DNA from: Deltaproteobacteria bacterium UBA2385
GTDB taxonomy: Bacteria > Myxococcota_A > UBA796 > UBA2385
Direction: 5' to 3'
NCBI GenBank assembly: GCA_002343455.1
Contig: DDSR01000242.1
Span: 1-6,920, forward strand
Length of the DNA stretch: 6,920 bases
Shown one piece after another: positions 1-6,376 of this stretch. Positions within the stretch are counted from its first letter, which is position 1. Each line of letters opens with the position of its first letter. The translations under genes were made by a program, and so were the position numbers. The notes under the pieces were generated by a model that was not told the origin of the DNA, did no database searches, and was given only the letters and a program-made list of their open reading frames with translations.

Positions 1-8
1 TCGCTCGC

Positions 9-44
9 TTGATCGCCCCCGCCCTCCGGCGTAGGGGGGCCCGA
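9..44 (+). promoter_or_regulatory. Possible promoter giving a leaderless transcript of the membrane-protein gene
   Basis: TTGATC at 9-14 resembles a -35 box. Exactly 17 bases later TAGGGG at 32-37 occupies the -10 position, though it matches only the TA of the consensus. Transcription would begin near base 44, the A of the start codon. The G-rich run could equally be just a ribosome-binding site. Speculative; no second example with both boxes is seen in this window. Confidence 0.22.
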
Positions 45-589
45 TGGACGCGCTCAAGCGCCTGCTGGCCTCCTCTCCCGTCCCCCTGACCGAGCCGCAG
101 ACCTTGGTCGGCCTGCTGGGGGTGCTGCTCCTGGTGGCCGGGCAGCGGCTCTATCGCCTCGTCGTGATCGCCCCGGGGCTCGCGGCGGGCACGATGCTGG
201 GCCTGGAGCTCAGCGAGGGGCAGAGCCTGGGCGTGCGCATCGCCGCGGTCAGCGCCCTGGCGATCCTGGCGGCCTTCCTGCTGCACAAGGTCGAGCGCAT
301 CGCCATCGCCGCGGCGGGCGCCTTCCTGGCCGTCGGCCTCGCCCGGGTCGGGGTCCCCCTGCTGCTGGACAGCGAGCCTCCCAGGTACGTCTTCGCCATG
401 GGCGGCGCGCTGGGACTGCTCCTCTTCCCCTCGCTCTACCAGCGCCTGCTGGTGATCATCACCCCGACCATCGGGGCCCTCTGTCTCGCCTGGGCCCTCG
501 GCCGCCCCACGGATCTGCTGCTGGTTGGCGGCTTGATCCTGGCCGGCGTGGTGGTCCAGCTCGCCCTCGGGGCAAAGAAGTCCGAATGA
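44..589 (+). CDS. Small polytopic inner-membrane protein, function unknown (possibly DUF4203/TMEM198-like)
   Basis: A 181-residue protein made almost entirely of hydrophobic stretches. About seven membrane segments can be read at residues 20-34, 39-56, 64-81, 86-108, 116-131, 134-152 and 157-176, with short polar turns between them and a KKSE tail. The pattern of a GxRLYR turn followed by a small-residue-rich helix recalls the DUF4203/TM7S3-TMEM198 type of membrane domain, but that is only a resemblance by eye. No catalytic or transport motif is visible. The ATG at 44 is chosen because an in-frame TAG lies at 32-34 with no other start between. A G-rich run (34-39) sits just upstream and could be a ribosome-binding site. 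The stop overlaps the next gene by ATGA, so the two are probably co-translated. Sure it is a gene; function not assigned. Confidence 0.82.
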   Translation: MDALKRLLASSPVPLTEPQTLVGLLGVLLLVAGQRLYRLVVIAPGLAAGTMLGLELSEGQSLGVRIAAVSALAILAAFLLHKVERIAIAAAGAFLAVGLARVGVPLLLDSEPPRYVFAMGGALGLLLFPSLYQRLLVIITPTIGALCLAWALGRPTDLLLVGGLILAGVVVQLALGAKKSE

Positions 590-1332
590 GCACGCCCCCC
601 GCGATCGCGTACGTCTTGTGTTCCAGCGCCTCGCTCGACGCCGAGGAGATCATCGACCAGGCCCGGGAGCTCGGGCTCGCCCTCACCCGCGCCGCCGAAC
701 AGCCCGAGTCGGGGCGACCCCTGGTCTTCGAGGGTCCCGCCGGACTGACGATGCTGGCCATGCCGATCGAGGCGCCTCACCCCGACGCGCGCGGGATGAC
801 GGTCCTGCCCTGGAGCCCTCGCCCTGACGCGCTGGCGGCCCACCGCGCCCACGTCATCATCGCCGTGCTGGGCCTGCCCGCCCTCGCTCGCGTCCAGGAT
901 CCGGTCCTGGCCCGCCTCGCCCTGGCCGTGGGGCGCTCCAGCGAGGCCATCGGCCTGGTCTTCGGCGCCGGGATCTGCGTCCACCGTCCGGACCTCGCTG
1001 GGGAGCTGCTGGAGGCCCAGCCGCCGACCCAGGTCCCCGTCGAGCTGACGGTCGATCTGAGCGTGTTCGCCGAGTCGCCGGGCCGCGCGGCGGTGCTGAC
1101 CCACGGCCTGCCCCGCTACGGGCGGGAGGACTTCTTGATCACCACCACCACCGCGATCGGCGAGGCCGTCACCCTGGCCCGGGTGATGGCGCGCTGGATG
1201 GTGGACGAGCCCGACAAGGAGCTGCCCACCGACGACACGGTCGGCCGGAGCGAGGCCGAGAAGCTGAAGGTCCAGCGGGTGTCTCACCCCAGGGGCACCG
1301 GCGCGACCGTGGTGCGGCTGGACATGGACTGA
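586..1332 (+). CDS. DUF4261-like protein, function unknown
   Basis: A 248-residue soluble protein with no signal peptide or membrane segment. By eye it follows the layout of DUF4261 proteins. An N-terminal part carries short hydrophobic strands (AIAYVLCSS at 6-14, LTMLAMPIEAP at 54-64). A central AHVIIAVLG strand (88-96) is followed by a helix and AIGLVFGAGICVH (121-133). Then comes PVELTVDLSVFAE (151-163), and a LTHGLPRYGREDF segment (171-183) like the family's conserved 'T-G-hydrophobic-x-x-hydrophobic-G-R-x-E' region. Near the end, TVGRSEAEKLKVQRV (218-232) resembles the 'dG-T-hydrophobic-G' plus strand that closes the family. No catalytic residues are known for this family, so no biochemical role is proposed. 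It starts inside the stop of the upstream membrane-protein gene (ATGA) with only a weak purine-rich stretch before it, which points to translational coupling. Family call moderately sure. Confidence 0.8.
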   Translation: MSTPPAIAYVLCSSASLDAEEIIDQARELGLALTRAAEQPESGRPLVFEGPAGLTMLAMPIEAPHPDARGMTVLPWSPRPDALAAHRAHVIIAVLGLPALARVQDPVLARLALAVGRSSEAIGLVFGAGICVHRPDLAGELLEAQPPTQVPVELTVDLSVFAESPGRAAVLTHGLPRYGREDFLITTTTAIGEAVTLARVMARWMVDEPDKELPTDDTVGRSEAEKLKVQRVSHPRGTGATVVRLDMD

Positions 1333-1416
1333 GGGGCGCCTGAATGGGGGCGGGCCGACCGAGCGACCGGTAGCCTCGCAGGGGCCGACGCAGTAGGGGG
1401 GTGCCCTTTCCCGCCC

Positions 1417-1420
1417 GGAG
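1417..1420 (+). promoter_or_regulatory. Ribosome-binding site of the acyl-CoA dehydrogenase gene
   Basis: GGAG followed by a six-base spacer to the ATG at 1427. Together with the in-frame TAG at 1394-1396 it decides the start. The 94-bp gap upstream (1333-1426) holds no gene. TAGCCT at 1371-1376 and TAGGGG at 1394-1399 are weak -10-like sequences without a recognisable -35 partner. Confidence 0.7.
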
Positions 1421-1426
1421 CCGCCC

Positions 1427-3196
1427 ATGAACCCCTACCGCCCCCCCCTCGACGACATCCGCTTCCTGCTCCAGACCTTCGGCTACTCCGAGCAGGTCCA
1501 GACCCTGCCCCTCTTCGGGGACTTCGACCTGGACACCGCCATGGACCTGGTCCAGGGCTACTCGGACTACTGCGTCGACGTGCTGCTGCCGCTGAACAGC
1601 AAGGGCGACGTCCAGGGCGTGCGCTACCTGCCCGAGACCCACCAGGTCCTCGCCCCCGATGGCTTCAAGGCCGCCTGGGACGGCTGGTGCGAGAACGGCT
1701 TCGTCGGCATGGCCCACGCCGCCGAGCACGGCGGGGTCGGCGCGCCCTTCAGCCTCTCCATCCTGGCCAGCGAGATCCTGATCGCCTGCAACAAGAGCTT
1801 CTCGATGTGCCCCGGCCTGACCGGCGGCCTGGTCGAGGCGCTGGAGGCGCACGCCTCGGACGAGCTCAAGGAGCGCTACCTGCACAAGCTGGTCAGCGGC
1901 GAGTGGGCCGGCACCATGTGCCTGACCGAGCCGCACTGCGGCACCGACCTGGGCCTGCTCACCACCCGCGCCGAGCCCGAGGGCGACCACTACCGCCTCA
2001 GCGGCACCAAGATCTGGATCACCTTCGGCGAGCACGACCTCACCGAGAACATCATCCACCTCGTCCTGGCCCGCCTGCCGGACGCTCCCCCCGGCTCCCG
2101 CGGCATCAGCACCTTCGTCGTGCCCAAGTTCCTGCCCGACGGCAGCCGCAACGGCATCTTCTGCGGCGGCACAGATCACAAGATGGGCATCCACGCCTCG
2201 CCGACCTGCGTGATGAACCTGGAGGGCGCCGTCGGCTGGCTGGTGGGCGAGGAGAACCGCGGCATGGTCTCGATGTTCACGATGATGAACTCGGCCCGCC
2301 TCAACGTCGGCATCGAGGGCGTGGCCCTGGGCGAAGCCGCCTACCAGGCCGCCCGGGCGTTCGCCCAGGACCGCCGCCAGAGCCGGGCGCTCAACCCCGA
2401 CCGCCAGGAGCCCGGCCAGGCCGCCGACACCATCCTCGTACACCCCGATGTGCGCCGGATGCTGCTGCACATCCGCTCCACGACCGAGGGCCTGCGCGGC
2501 CTCGTGGCCTGGATCTCCGTGCTCTATGACGTGATGCACCACAGCCCCGACGAGGCCACCCGCAACAGCGCGACCGACCTCGTCGCGCTGCTGACCCCGA
2601 TCATCAAGTCCTACGGCAGCGAGCGCGGCTTCCAGAACATCAGCGAGGCCATGCAGGTGATGGGCGGCGCCGGCTTCACCCGAGACTGGCCGGTCGAGCA
2701 GTTCCTGCGCGACGAGCGCATCGCGATGATCTACGAGGGCACCAACCACATCCAGGCCCTGGACCTGGTCGGCCGCAAGCTGCCGATGGGCGGTGGCCGG
2801 CTGGTCAAGGCCTTCGCCGGCGAGATCCAGGCCCTGCTGAGCCGGCGGGCCGAGGACCCGCGGATGGCGGAGTACGTGCAGGGCCTCGGGGCCGAGGCCA
2901 AGCGCCTCTCCGAGACGACCCGGGCCCTCTCCCAGGCGGCCACCCAGGACGCCGAGGTGGTCGGCGCCGTCGCCAACGCCTACCTCTCCCAGTTCGCCCT
3001 GGTCACGCTCGCCTACGTCTGGGCACGCCAGGTCGAGGCCGTCATCGACCTGCCCGAGGACGACGCCCGCCGCCGCAGCAAGCTGCAGCTCGCGCGCTTC
3101 TTCTACGCCTGGGTCCTGCCCGAGGCCGGCCTGCAGGCCCGCCGCGTCGCCGCCGGCAAGGACTTCATCACCGAGATCGACACCGGGCTGCTGTAG
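1427..3196 (+). CDS. Acyl-CoA dehydrogenase, large ~590-residue type with extra N- and C-terminal domains
   Basis: FAD-dependent alpha,beta-dehydrogenation of an acyl-CoA thioester; electrons normally pass to ETF, which is not encoded here. Domains in order: the short N-terminal extension of this subfamily (about 2-35, YRPPLDDIRFLL), N-terminal helical domain (to about 160), beta domain with the FAD/substrate motif MCLTEPHCGTD (164-174) and KIWIT (195-199), C-terminal helical domain with VMGGAGFTRDWPVEQFLRDERI (411-432), and a C-terminal extension (about 455-589) like the acetyl-CoA-dehydrogenase-like C-terminal domain. The expected catalytic base is Glu437 in IYEGTN. Length and layout match the DmdC (methylmercaptopropionyl-CoA dehydrogenase)/FadE5-like group, but substrate cannot be read from sequence; a general fatty acyl-CoA role is as likely. 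Start fixed by an in-frame TAG at 1394-1396 and a GGAG ribosome-binding site six bases upstream of the ATG. It appears intact and stands alone between a + strand pair and a convergent operon. Confidence 0.96.
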   Translation: MNPYRPPLDDIRFLLQTFGYSEQVQTLPLFGDFDLDTAMDLVQGYSDYCVDVLLPLNSKGDVQGVRYLPETHQVLAPDGFKAAWDGWCENGFVGMAHAAEHGGVGAPFSLSILASEILIACNKSFSMCPGLTGGLVEALEAHASDELKERYLHKLVSGEWAGTMCLTEPHCGTDLGLLTTRAEPEGDHYRLSGTKIWITFGEHDLTENIIHLVLARLPDAPPGSRGISTFVVPKFLPDGSRNGIFCGGTDHKMGIHASPTCVMNLEGAVGWLVGEENRGMVSMFTMMNSARLNVGIEGVALGEAAYQAARAFAQDRRQSRALNPDRQEPGQAADTILVHPDVRRMLLHIRSTTEGLRGLVAWISVLYDVMHHSPDEATRNSATDLVALLTPIIKSYGSERGFQNISEAMQVMGGAGFTRDWPVEQFLRDERIAMIYEGTNHIQALDLVGRKLPMGGGRLVKAFAGEIQALLSRRAEDPRMAEYVQGLGAEAKRLSETTRALSQAATQDAEVVGAVANAYLSQFALVTLAYVWARQVEAVIDLPEDDARRRSKLQLARFFYAWVLPEAGLQARRVAAGKDFITEIDTGLL

Positions 3197-3205
3197 GGCG
3201 CCCGG

Positions 3206-3221
3206 GGGGCCTGGCGGCCCC
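3206..3221. terminator. GC hairpin between convergent genes, possible weak bidirectional terminator
   Basis: GGGGCC (3206-3211) and GGCCCC (3216-3221) form a perfect six-base-pair stem with a TGGC loop, in the 37-bp gap between the stops of the acyl-CoA dehydrogenase and the QueF-like gene. There is no T-run on either side, so it is not a canonical intrinsic terminator. Its position is what makes it a candidate; in DNA this GC-rich, short stems also arise by chance. Confidence 0.35.
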
Positions 3222-3233
3222 GTGGGTAGGAGC

Positions 3234-3836
3234 CTACAGCCGCTGGGGGCCGTGCACTTCGTAGCCGAAGCGGTCGGTGTTCTGCTGCCAGTCGCTGAAG
3301 GCCTCGGTCCCGCCGCGGATCTTCCAGTCGCTGTCGATGGTCAGGCAGGAGCTGATCCCGCCGCGGGGGCGCATGATCATCATCGTGCGCAGCCGGGTGG
3401 GCTCGTAGACGGCCATCAGGTCGTCGAAGACGACGTTGCAGAGGCGCTCGTAGGAGACGAGGCTGTCGCGGAAGGCGTCCTTGTAGACCTTCAGGCTCTT
3501 CAGCTCGATGGTCCACTTGCCCGGGTAGAAGGTCAGCAGCATCTCGCCGAAGTCGGGCTGGGCGCTGACCCCCATGAAGGTGAACTCGGGCACCAGGATC
3601 TTCTGCTCGTAGGCGGCCTGGCCCGGGTTGGGGATGCGCTCGAGCAGGTGGGCCTTGCTCCAGTGGGCGTTCGGCAGGTCGCGCATGGCCTGGACGGCGG
3701 CCTTCTCGGTCTCGGCCCGCTCGCGCTTGAGCGTGGCGAAGGCCTTCTTGCGGGAGTCGGGCGGCAGGCGGCGGAGGCCTTCGAGGACGCTGTCGAACAG
3801 CGCTTCGTCGGCGTCCGGAACGGAGGTGTCGGGCAT
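3234..3836 (-). CDS. QueF-like T-fold protein lacking the catalytic cysteine (diverged preQ0 reductase homologue)
   Basis: A 200-residue protein. From about residue 65 it aligns by eye with 7-cyano-7-deazaguanine (preQ0) reductase QueF, type I: IPNP (68-71), PEFTFMGVSAQPDF (83-96), FYPGKWTIELKSLKVY (103-118), FRDSLVSYERLCN (122-134) and MRPRGGIS (155-162). Known QueF enzymes read EFTxxCPxTGQPDF, where the Cys forms the thioimide with preQ0; here the stretch is one residue shorter and contains no Cys. The Asp of QPDF (D95) and the substrate-binding Glu positions (E111, E130) are kept, but the His that precedes the second Glu in B. subtilis QueF (H96-E97) is Tyr129. A charged, probably helical extension covers about residues 10-60. 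It is therefore unlikely to reduce preQ0 by the known mechanism and may bind a purine-like ligand or act otherwise. No other queuosine gene is nearby. Last gene of the operon, 24 bp after the dipeptidase gene; a GGAG motif sits six bases before the ATG. Confidence 0.85.
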   Translation of the reverse strand: MPDTSVPDADEALFDSVLEGLRRLPPDSRKKAFATLKRERAETEKAAVQAMRDLPNAHWSKAHLLERIPNPGQAAYEQKILVPEFTFMGVSAQPDFGEMLLTFYPGKWTIELKSLKVYKDAFRDSLVSYERLCNVVFDDLMAVYEPTRLRTMMIMRPRGGISSCLTIDSDWKIRGGTEAFSDWQQNTDRFGYEVHGPQRL

Positions 3837-3842
3837 CGGGTA

Positions 3843-3846
3843 CTCC
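3843..3846 (-). promoter_or_regulatory. Ribosome-binding site of the QueF-like gene
   Basis: On the - strand GGAG with a six-base spacer to the ATG at 3836, within the 24-bp gap after the dipeptidase stop. The gap is too short for a separate promoter to be likely, so the gene is read as part of the operon. Confidence 0.65.
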
Positions 3847-3860
3847 AGGAGGCCGGGCTC

Positions 3861-4955
3861 CTAACCAGCCCGTCCGGCGCTGGGACGGAGCCGACCGAAG
3901 GCCTGCAGGAAGTTCTCGCCCAGGGCGCCGACGATCTGCTCGTCGGACCAGCCCCGATCGAGCATGTGCTGGACCAGGCGTGGGTAGCTCTCGCCGCCGG
4001 GCAGATCGGGCGGCGGCACGATGGCGCCGTCGTAGTCGCTGCCGACGGCGACCGCCTGCCAGCCCGCCACGCGGGCGACGTGCTCCATATGCTCGACGAC
4101 CATCGCCCCAGAGGCCGGGCCGCCGCGGCGCTTCAGGAAGTTGACCGCGAAGATGATCCCGATCACCCCGCCGGTCTCGGCGATGGCCCGCACATGGGCG
4201 TCGGAGAGGTTGCGCCAGTGCGGGTTGACCCCGTCGACGCCGGTGTGGGTGGCGATCAGCGGCTGGTTGCGGTCGTGCACCGCCAGGGCGTCGTCGACCC
4301 CGGCCGGGTGGATGTGGGCGAGGTCGACGAAGATGCGCTGGCGGTTGAGCTCGGCGACGACGGCGCGGCCGTGGTCCGTGAGGCCCTTGCGCGAGCGCAG
4401 CACCGAGAGGGGGCTGTTGGTCGTGCCCAGCGCCGAGTTCGTCAGGTGGACCAGCGTCGCCCGCACCACCAGCCGATCGGGCACCGCCGCGAAGCCGCCG
4501 GGCGCCGCGTCCAGGGCGTTGGCCCCCTGCACGGAGATCATCACCGCGTGGGCCCCGCGGGCCCGCACCGCGCGGTACTCGGCGAGATCGCGGGCGATTG
4601 CGAGGTGCCCCTCGCTGCGCTGCACCAGGTCCTGGAGGCGGGCGAGGTTCTTCTGGAAGACCGCCCAGCGCGAGGCCGCCCCTCGCGAGGGGTTGGTGGT
4701 GATCGACCACATCGCCCCCTTCAGCCCGCCATCGGCCATCCGGTAGAGGTCCAGGTGGCCGAAGAAGGCGCGCCCGAAGAGGGCCGCCCGGTGCCGGGAG
4801 AGGGGATCGTAGCCCCACAGCCGCGGCGGGATGAAGGTGTCGATGTGAAGGTCGATCAGCTCGCTGTGGCGGCAGAGGTCGACGGCGTGGGCCGAGACGC
4901 CCAGGGCCGCGGCCACCGCTCCGACGGGCGGCATGAGGGGGACCGGCAGGTTCAT
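3861..4955 (-). CDS. Membrane dipeptidase family (peptidase M19) protein with Glu-to-Gln at the bridging metal ligand
   Basis: A 364-residue TIM-barrel metallohydrolase of the renal dipeptidase family, which cleaves dipeptides with two zinc ions. Visible family residues: His37 and Asp39 in IDLHIDT, His170 in the LVHLTNS strand (substrate carboxylate site in human DPEP1), His214 in DLAH, His237 in ATHTG, Arg248 in HWRNLSD and Asp307 in GSDYDG. The bridging Glu expected in a 'x-E-G-x-x-x-hydrophobic' motif is replaced: the sequence reads SVQGANALD with Gln143 (codon CAG). This may weaken or change metal binding, or mark a variant subgroup; activity cannot be judged from sequence alone. No clear signal peptide, though residues 5-22 are mildly hydrophobic. 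The start ATG overlaps the amidohydrolase stop (ATGA) and has a strong AGGGAGGT ribosome-binding site upstream. The gene sits between an amidohydrolase and the QueF-like gene, suggesting peptide or amide turnover. Confidence 0.92.
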   Translation of the reverse strand: MNLPVPLMPPVGAVAAALGVSAHAVDLCRHSELIDLHIDTFIPPRLWGYDPLSRHRAALFGRAFFGHLDLYRMADGGLKGAMWSITTNPSRGAASRWAVFQKNLARLQDLVQRSEGHLAIARDLAEYRAVRARGAHAVMISVQGANALDAAPGGFAAVPDRLVVRATLVHLTNSALGTTNSPLSVLRSRKGLTDHGRAVVAELNRQRIFVDLAHIHPAGVDDALAVHDRNQPLIATHTGVDGVNPHWRNLSDAHVRAIAETGGVIGIIFAVNFLKRRGGPASGAMVVEHMEHVARVAGWQAVAVGSDYDGAIVPPPDLPGGESYPRLVQHMLDRGWSDEQIVGALGENFLQAFGRLRPSAGRAG

Positions 4956-6376
4956 GGGGGACCTCCCTGGATGGGCGCGAGGACGACCGGGGCCGATCGA
5001 CGACCACCGTGGACCCAGCCTTCCGGGCTGCGCAGCTCGCCTCGCTGCATGACGGCGGTGACGCTGCGCAGGGCGCGCGGGTCCCGCAGCGGATCCTCGT
5101 CGAGCACCACGAGGTCGGCCGAGGCGCCGGCCGTGATCGTCCCAGCCTCGCCAGCCAGGCCGAGCAGCTGTGCCGCGTCGCGGGTCGCGGCGAGCAGCGC
5201 CTCCTCCGGGCTCAGGCCGGCCTGGACCAGCAGCTCGACCTCTCTCAGGCTCGACAGGCCGTGGAAGTAGAAGGGGATCTCGTCGTAGGCACCCGAGTCG
5301 CTGCCCATCACGATCCGCCCTCCCGCCCGGTGAACCCGCCCAAGGTTGCGGAGGCTGCGCCGCGCGGCGGCCCGCAGGTAGTCCCCCGTCGGCATGGCCC
5401 GGCGAGCCAGGGACTGGAGGAGGGGCGCGGAGTGCGGCAAGGAGACGCGGGCCATGGCGGCCTTGTAGCGCCTCCAGCCCGTCCGGCTGGTCGCGGTCTG
5501 GCGCTGATCGGCGGGCACCACCAGACGAGAGAGAGGGTCATCGAGCGCTTGAGGGGTCTGCCAGACCAGGGGCCCGTGGTCGACGTGCAAGGTGCTCACC
5601 ACCGGGATGTCCTCGCGGGCAAGCTGCTGAGGCAGGTCGCCAGGAGCGTCCCGAAAGATGTGCAGGATGGCCCGTGGCTGGAGCTCGATGGCGTCGAGGT
5701 GGGCCTGCCGGTGCTGGGCGTGTACGAAGAGGGGCAGCTCGTGCTGCGACGCCACTCGGGCGATCTCCCGCCGCAGCTCCGCCGAGTGGACCGGCAGCAC
5801 CGGGAGGAAGTAGCCGGGCTCGATGGTCAGCTTCAAGCCCATCGCCCCGGCCTGCTTGGCCCTCGCCGCGTGCTGCTCGGCATCCTCAACGCTGTCGATG
5901 CCTGGGTGCCCCTCCAGGAAGGCGTCGACGTAGCCATCGCTCGGGCCCACTACCGGGCCGAGGGAGAGCAGGCGGGGCGAGGGCTCCCCGGCGGACTCCC
6001 AGCCTCGCAGCGCCTCCATCGCCTCGAAGGAGGAGCCCGCGTCGAGCACCGTCGTCACCCCGCAAGCCACGAAGGCCCGCAAGCCCTGTAGCCGGGCCTG
6101 CATCCGCGTGTCCTCGTCGTCTCCTCGCAAGGCCGCCCCGGGTACCGCCCAGGGGTGGGTGTGGGCGTCGATCAGACCCGGGATGACCATCCTCCCTCCC
6201 AGCGACTGCCTCGACCCGGGAGGGGGCTCGCCCTGACCTGTGGCGAGGATTCGATCGCCTCGCACGGCGACCCAGGCATCCTCGACCACCGGCGCACCGC
6301 TGCCGTCCCACAGCCGCAGGTCCACCAGCACCCGGTCCGCCCCTCGCGCCTGGAGCAGCGTGAGGATGAGGATCAT
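4952..6376 (-). CDS. Metal-dependent amidohydrolase (imidazolonepropionase/Xaa-Arg-dipeptidase-like group)
   Basis: A 474-residue member of the amidohydrolase superfamily. The N-terminal beta-sandwich part is at about 14-66 (VLVDLRLWDGSG, VAVRGDRILATG), followed by GLIDAHTHPW with the HxH metal pair (His72, His74). Next come Lys182 in GLKLTIEP (candidate carboxylated bridging lysine), His219 in LFVHAQH, His239 in ILHIFRD and Asp360 in MGSDSG. The C-terminal part carries the usual LLAATRDAAQLLGL...GTITAGASADLVVLDEDPL region (about 394-430). The complete ligand set indicates an active binuclear or mononuclear hydrolase. Characterised relatives hydrolyse dipeptides, N-acyl amino acids or cyclic amides; the exact substrate is not readable. 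The first 13 residues include MILILTLLQ, a very short hydrophobic run that could be a poor or decayed signal peptide. The start is fixed: an in-frame TAG lies at 6410-6412 and no other ATG or GTG intervenes. It overlaps both neighbours by ATGA. Confidence 0.93.
   Translation of the reverse strand: MILILTLLQARGADRVLVDLRLWDGSGAPVVEDAWVAVRGDRILATGQGEPPPGSRQSLGGRMVIPGLIDAHTHPWAVPGAALRGDDEDTRMQARLQGLRAFVACGVTTVLDAGSSFEAMEALRGWESAGEPSPRLLSLGPVVGPSDGYVDAFLEGHPGIDSVEDAEQHAARAKQAGAMGLKLTIEPGYFLPVLPVHSAELRREIARVASQHELPLFVHAQHRQAHLDAIELQPRAILHIFRDAPGDLPQQLAREDIPVVSTLHVDHGPLVWQTPQALDDPLSRLVVPADQRQTATSRTGWRRYKAAMARVSLPHSAPLLQSLARRAMPTGDYLRAAARRSLRNLGRVHRAGGRIVMGSDSGAYDEIPFYFHGLSSLREVELLVQAGLSPEEALLAATRDAAQLLGLAGEAGTITAGASADLVVLDEDPLRDPRALRSVTAVMQRGELRSPEGWVHGGRRSAPVVLAPIQGGPP
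4961..4968 (-). promoter_or_regulatory. Strong ribosome-binding site of the dipeptidase-family gene
   Basis: On the - strand AGGGAGGT lies five bases before the ATG at 4955, inside the last codons of the amidohydrolase gene. It indicates that the dipeptidase gene can be translated efficiently by itself as well as by coupling through the ATGA overlap. Confidence 0.75.

Noticed and set aside
436..1428. 330-codon - strand frame opposite the DUF4261-like gene
   Set aside because: It crosses the intergenic gap and two + strand genes; its Gly/Arg/Asp-rich translation has no domain signal.
1169..2749. 526-codon - strand frame opposite the acyl-CoA dehydrogenase
   Set aside because: Antisense to an intact enzyme gene; repetitive Gly/Ala/Val/His composition and no recognisable motif.
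3234..3836. Calling the gene queF with a role in queuosine synthesis
   Set aside because: The catalytic Cys is missing and no queC, queD, queE or tgt is in the window, so the family name is kept but not the function.
4681..4690. Palindrome CCTCGCGAGG as a possible operator
   Set aside because: It lies inside the dipeptidase coding sequence, is only 10 bp, and GC palindromes of this size are expected by chance in such DNA.
3103..5007. 634-codon - strand frame rich in Arg and Pro
   Set aside because: It is an out-of-frame reading of the dipeptidase and QueF-like genes, with composition typical of GC-rich shadow frames.
3222..5270. Very long open frame (682 codons) on the + strand across the QueF-like, dipeptidase and amidohydrolase genes
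   Set aside because: It runs antisense to three genes with clear family motifs, has a low-complexity Gly/Ala/Val/Asp-rich translation and matches no family. Stop codons are rare in all frames at this GC content.
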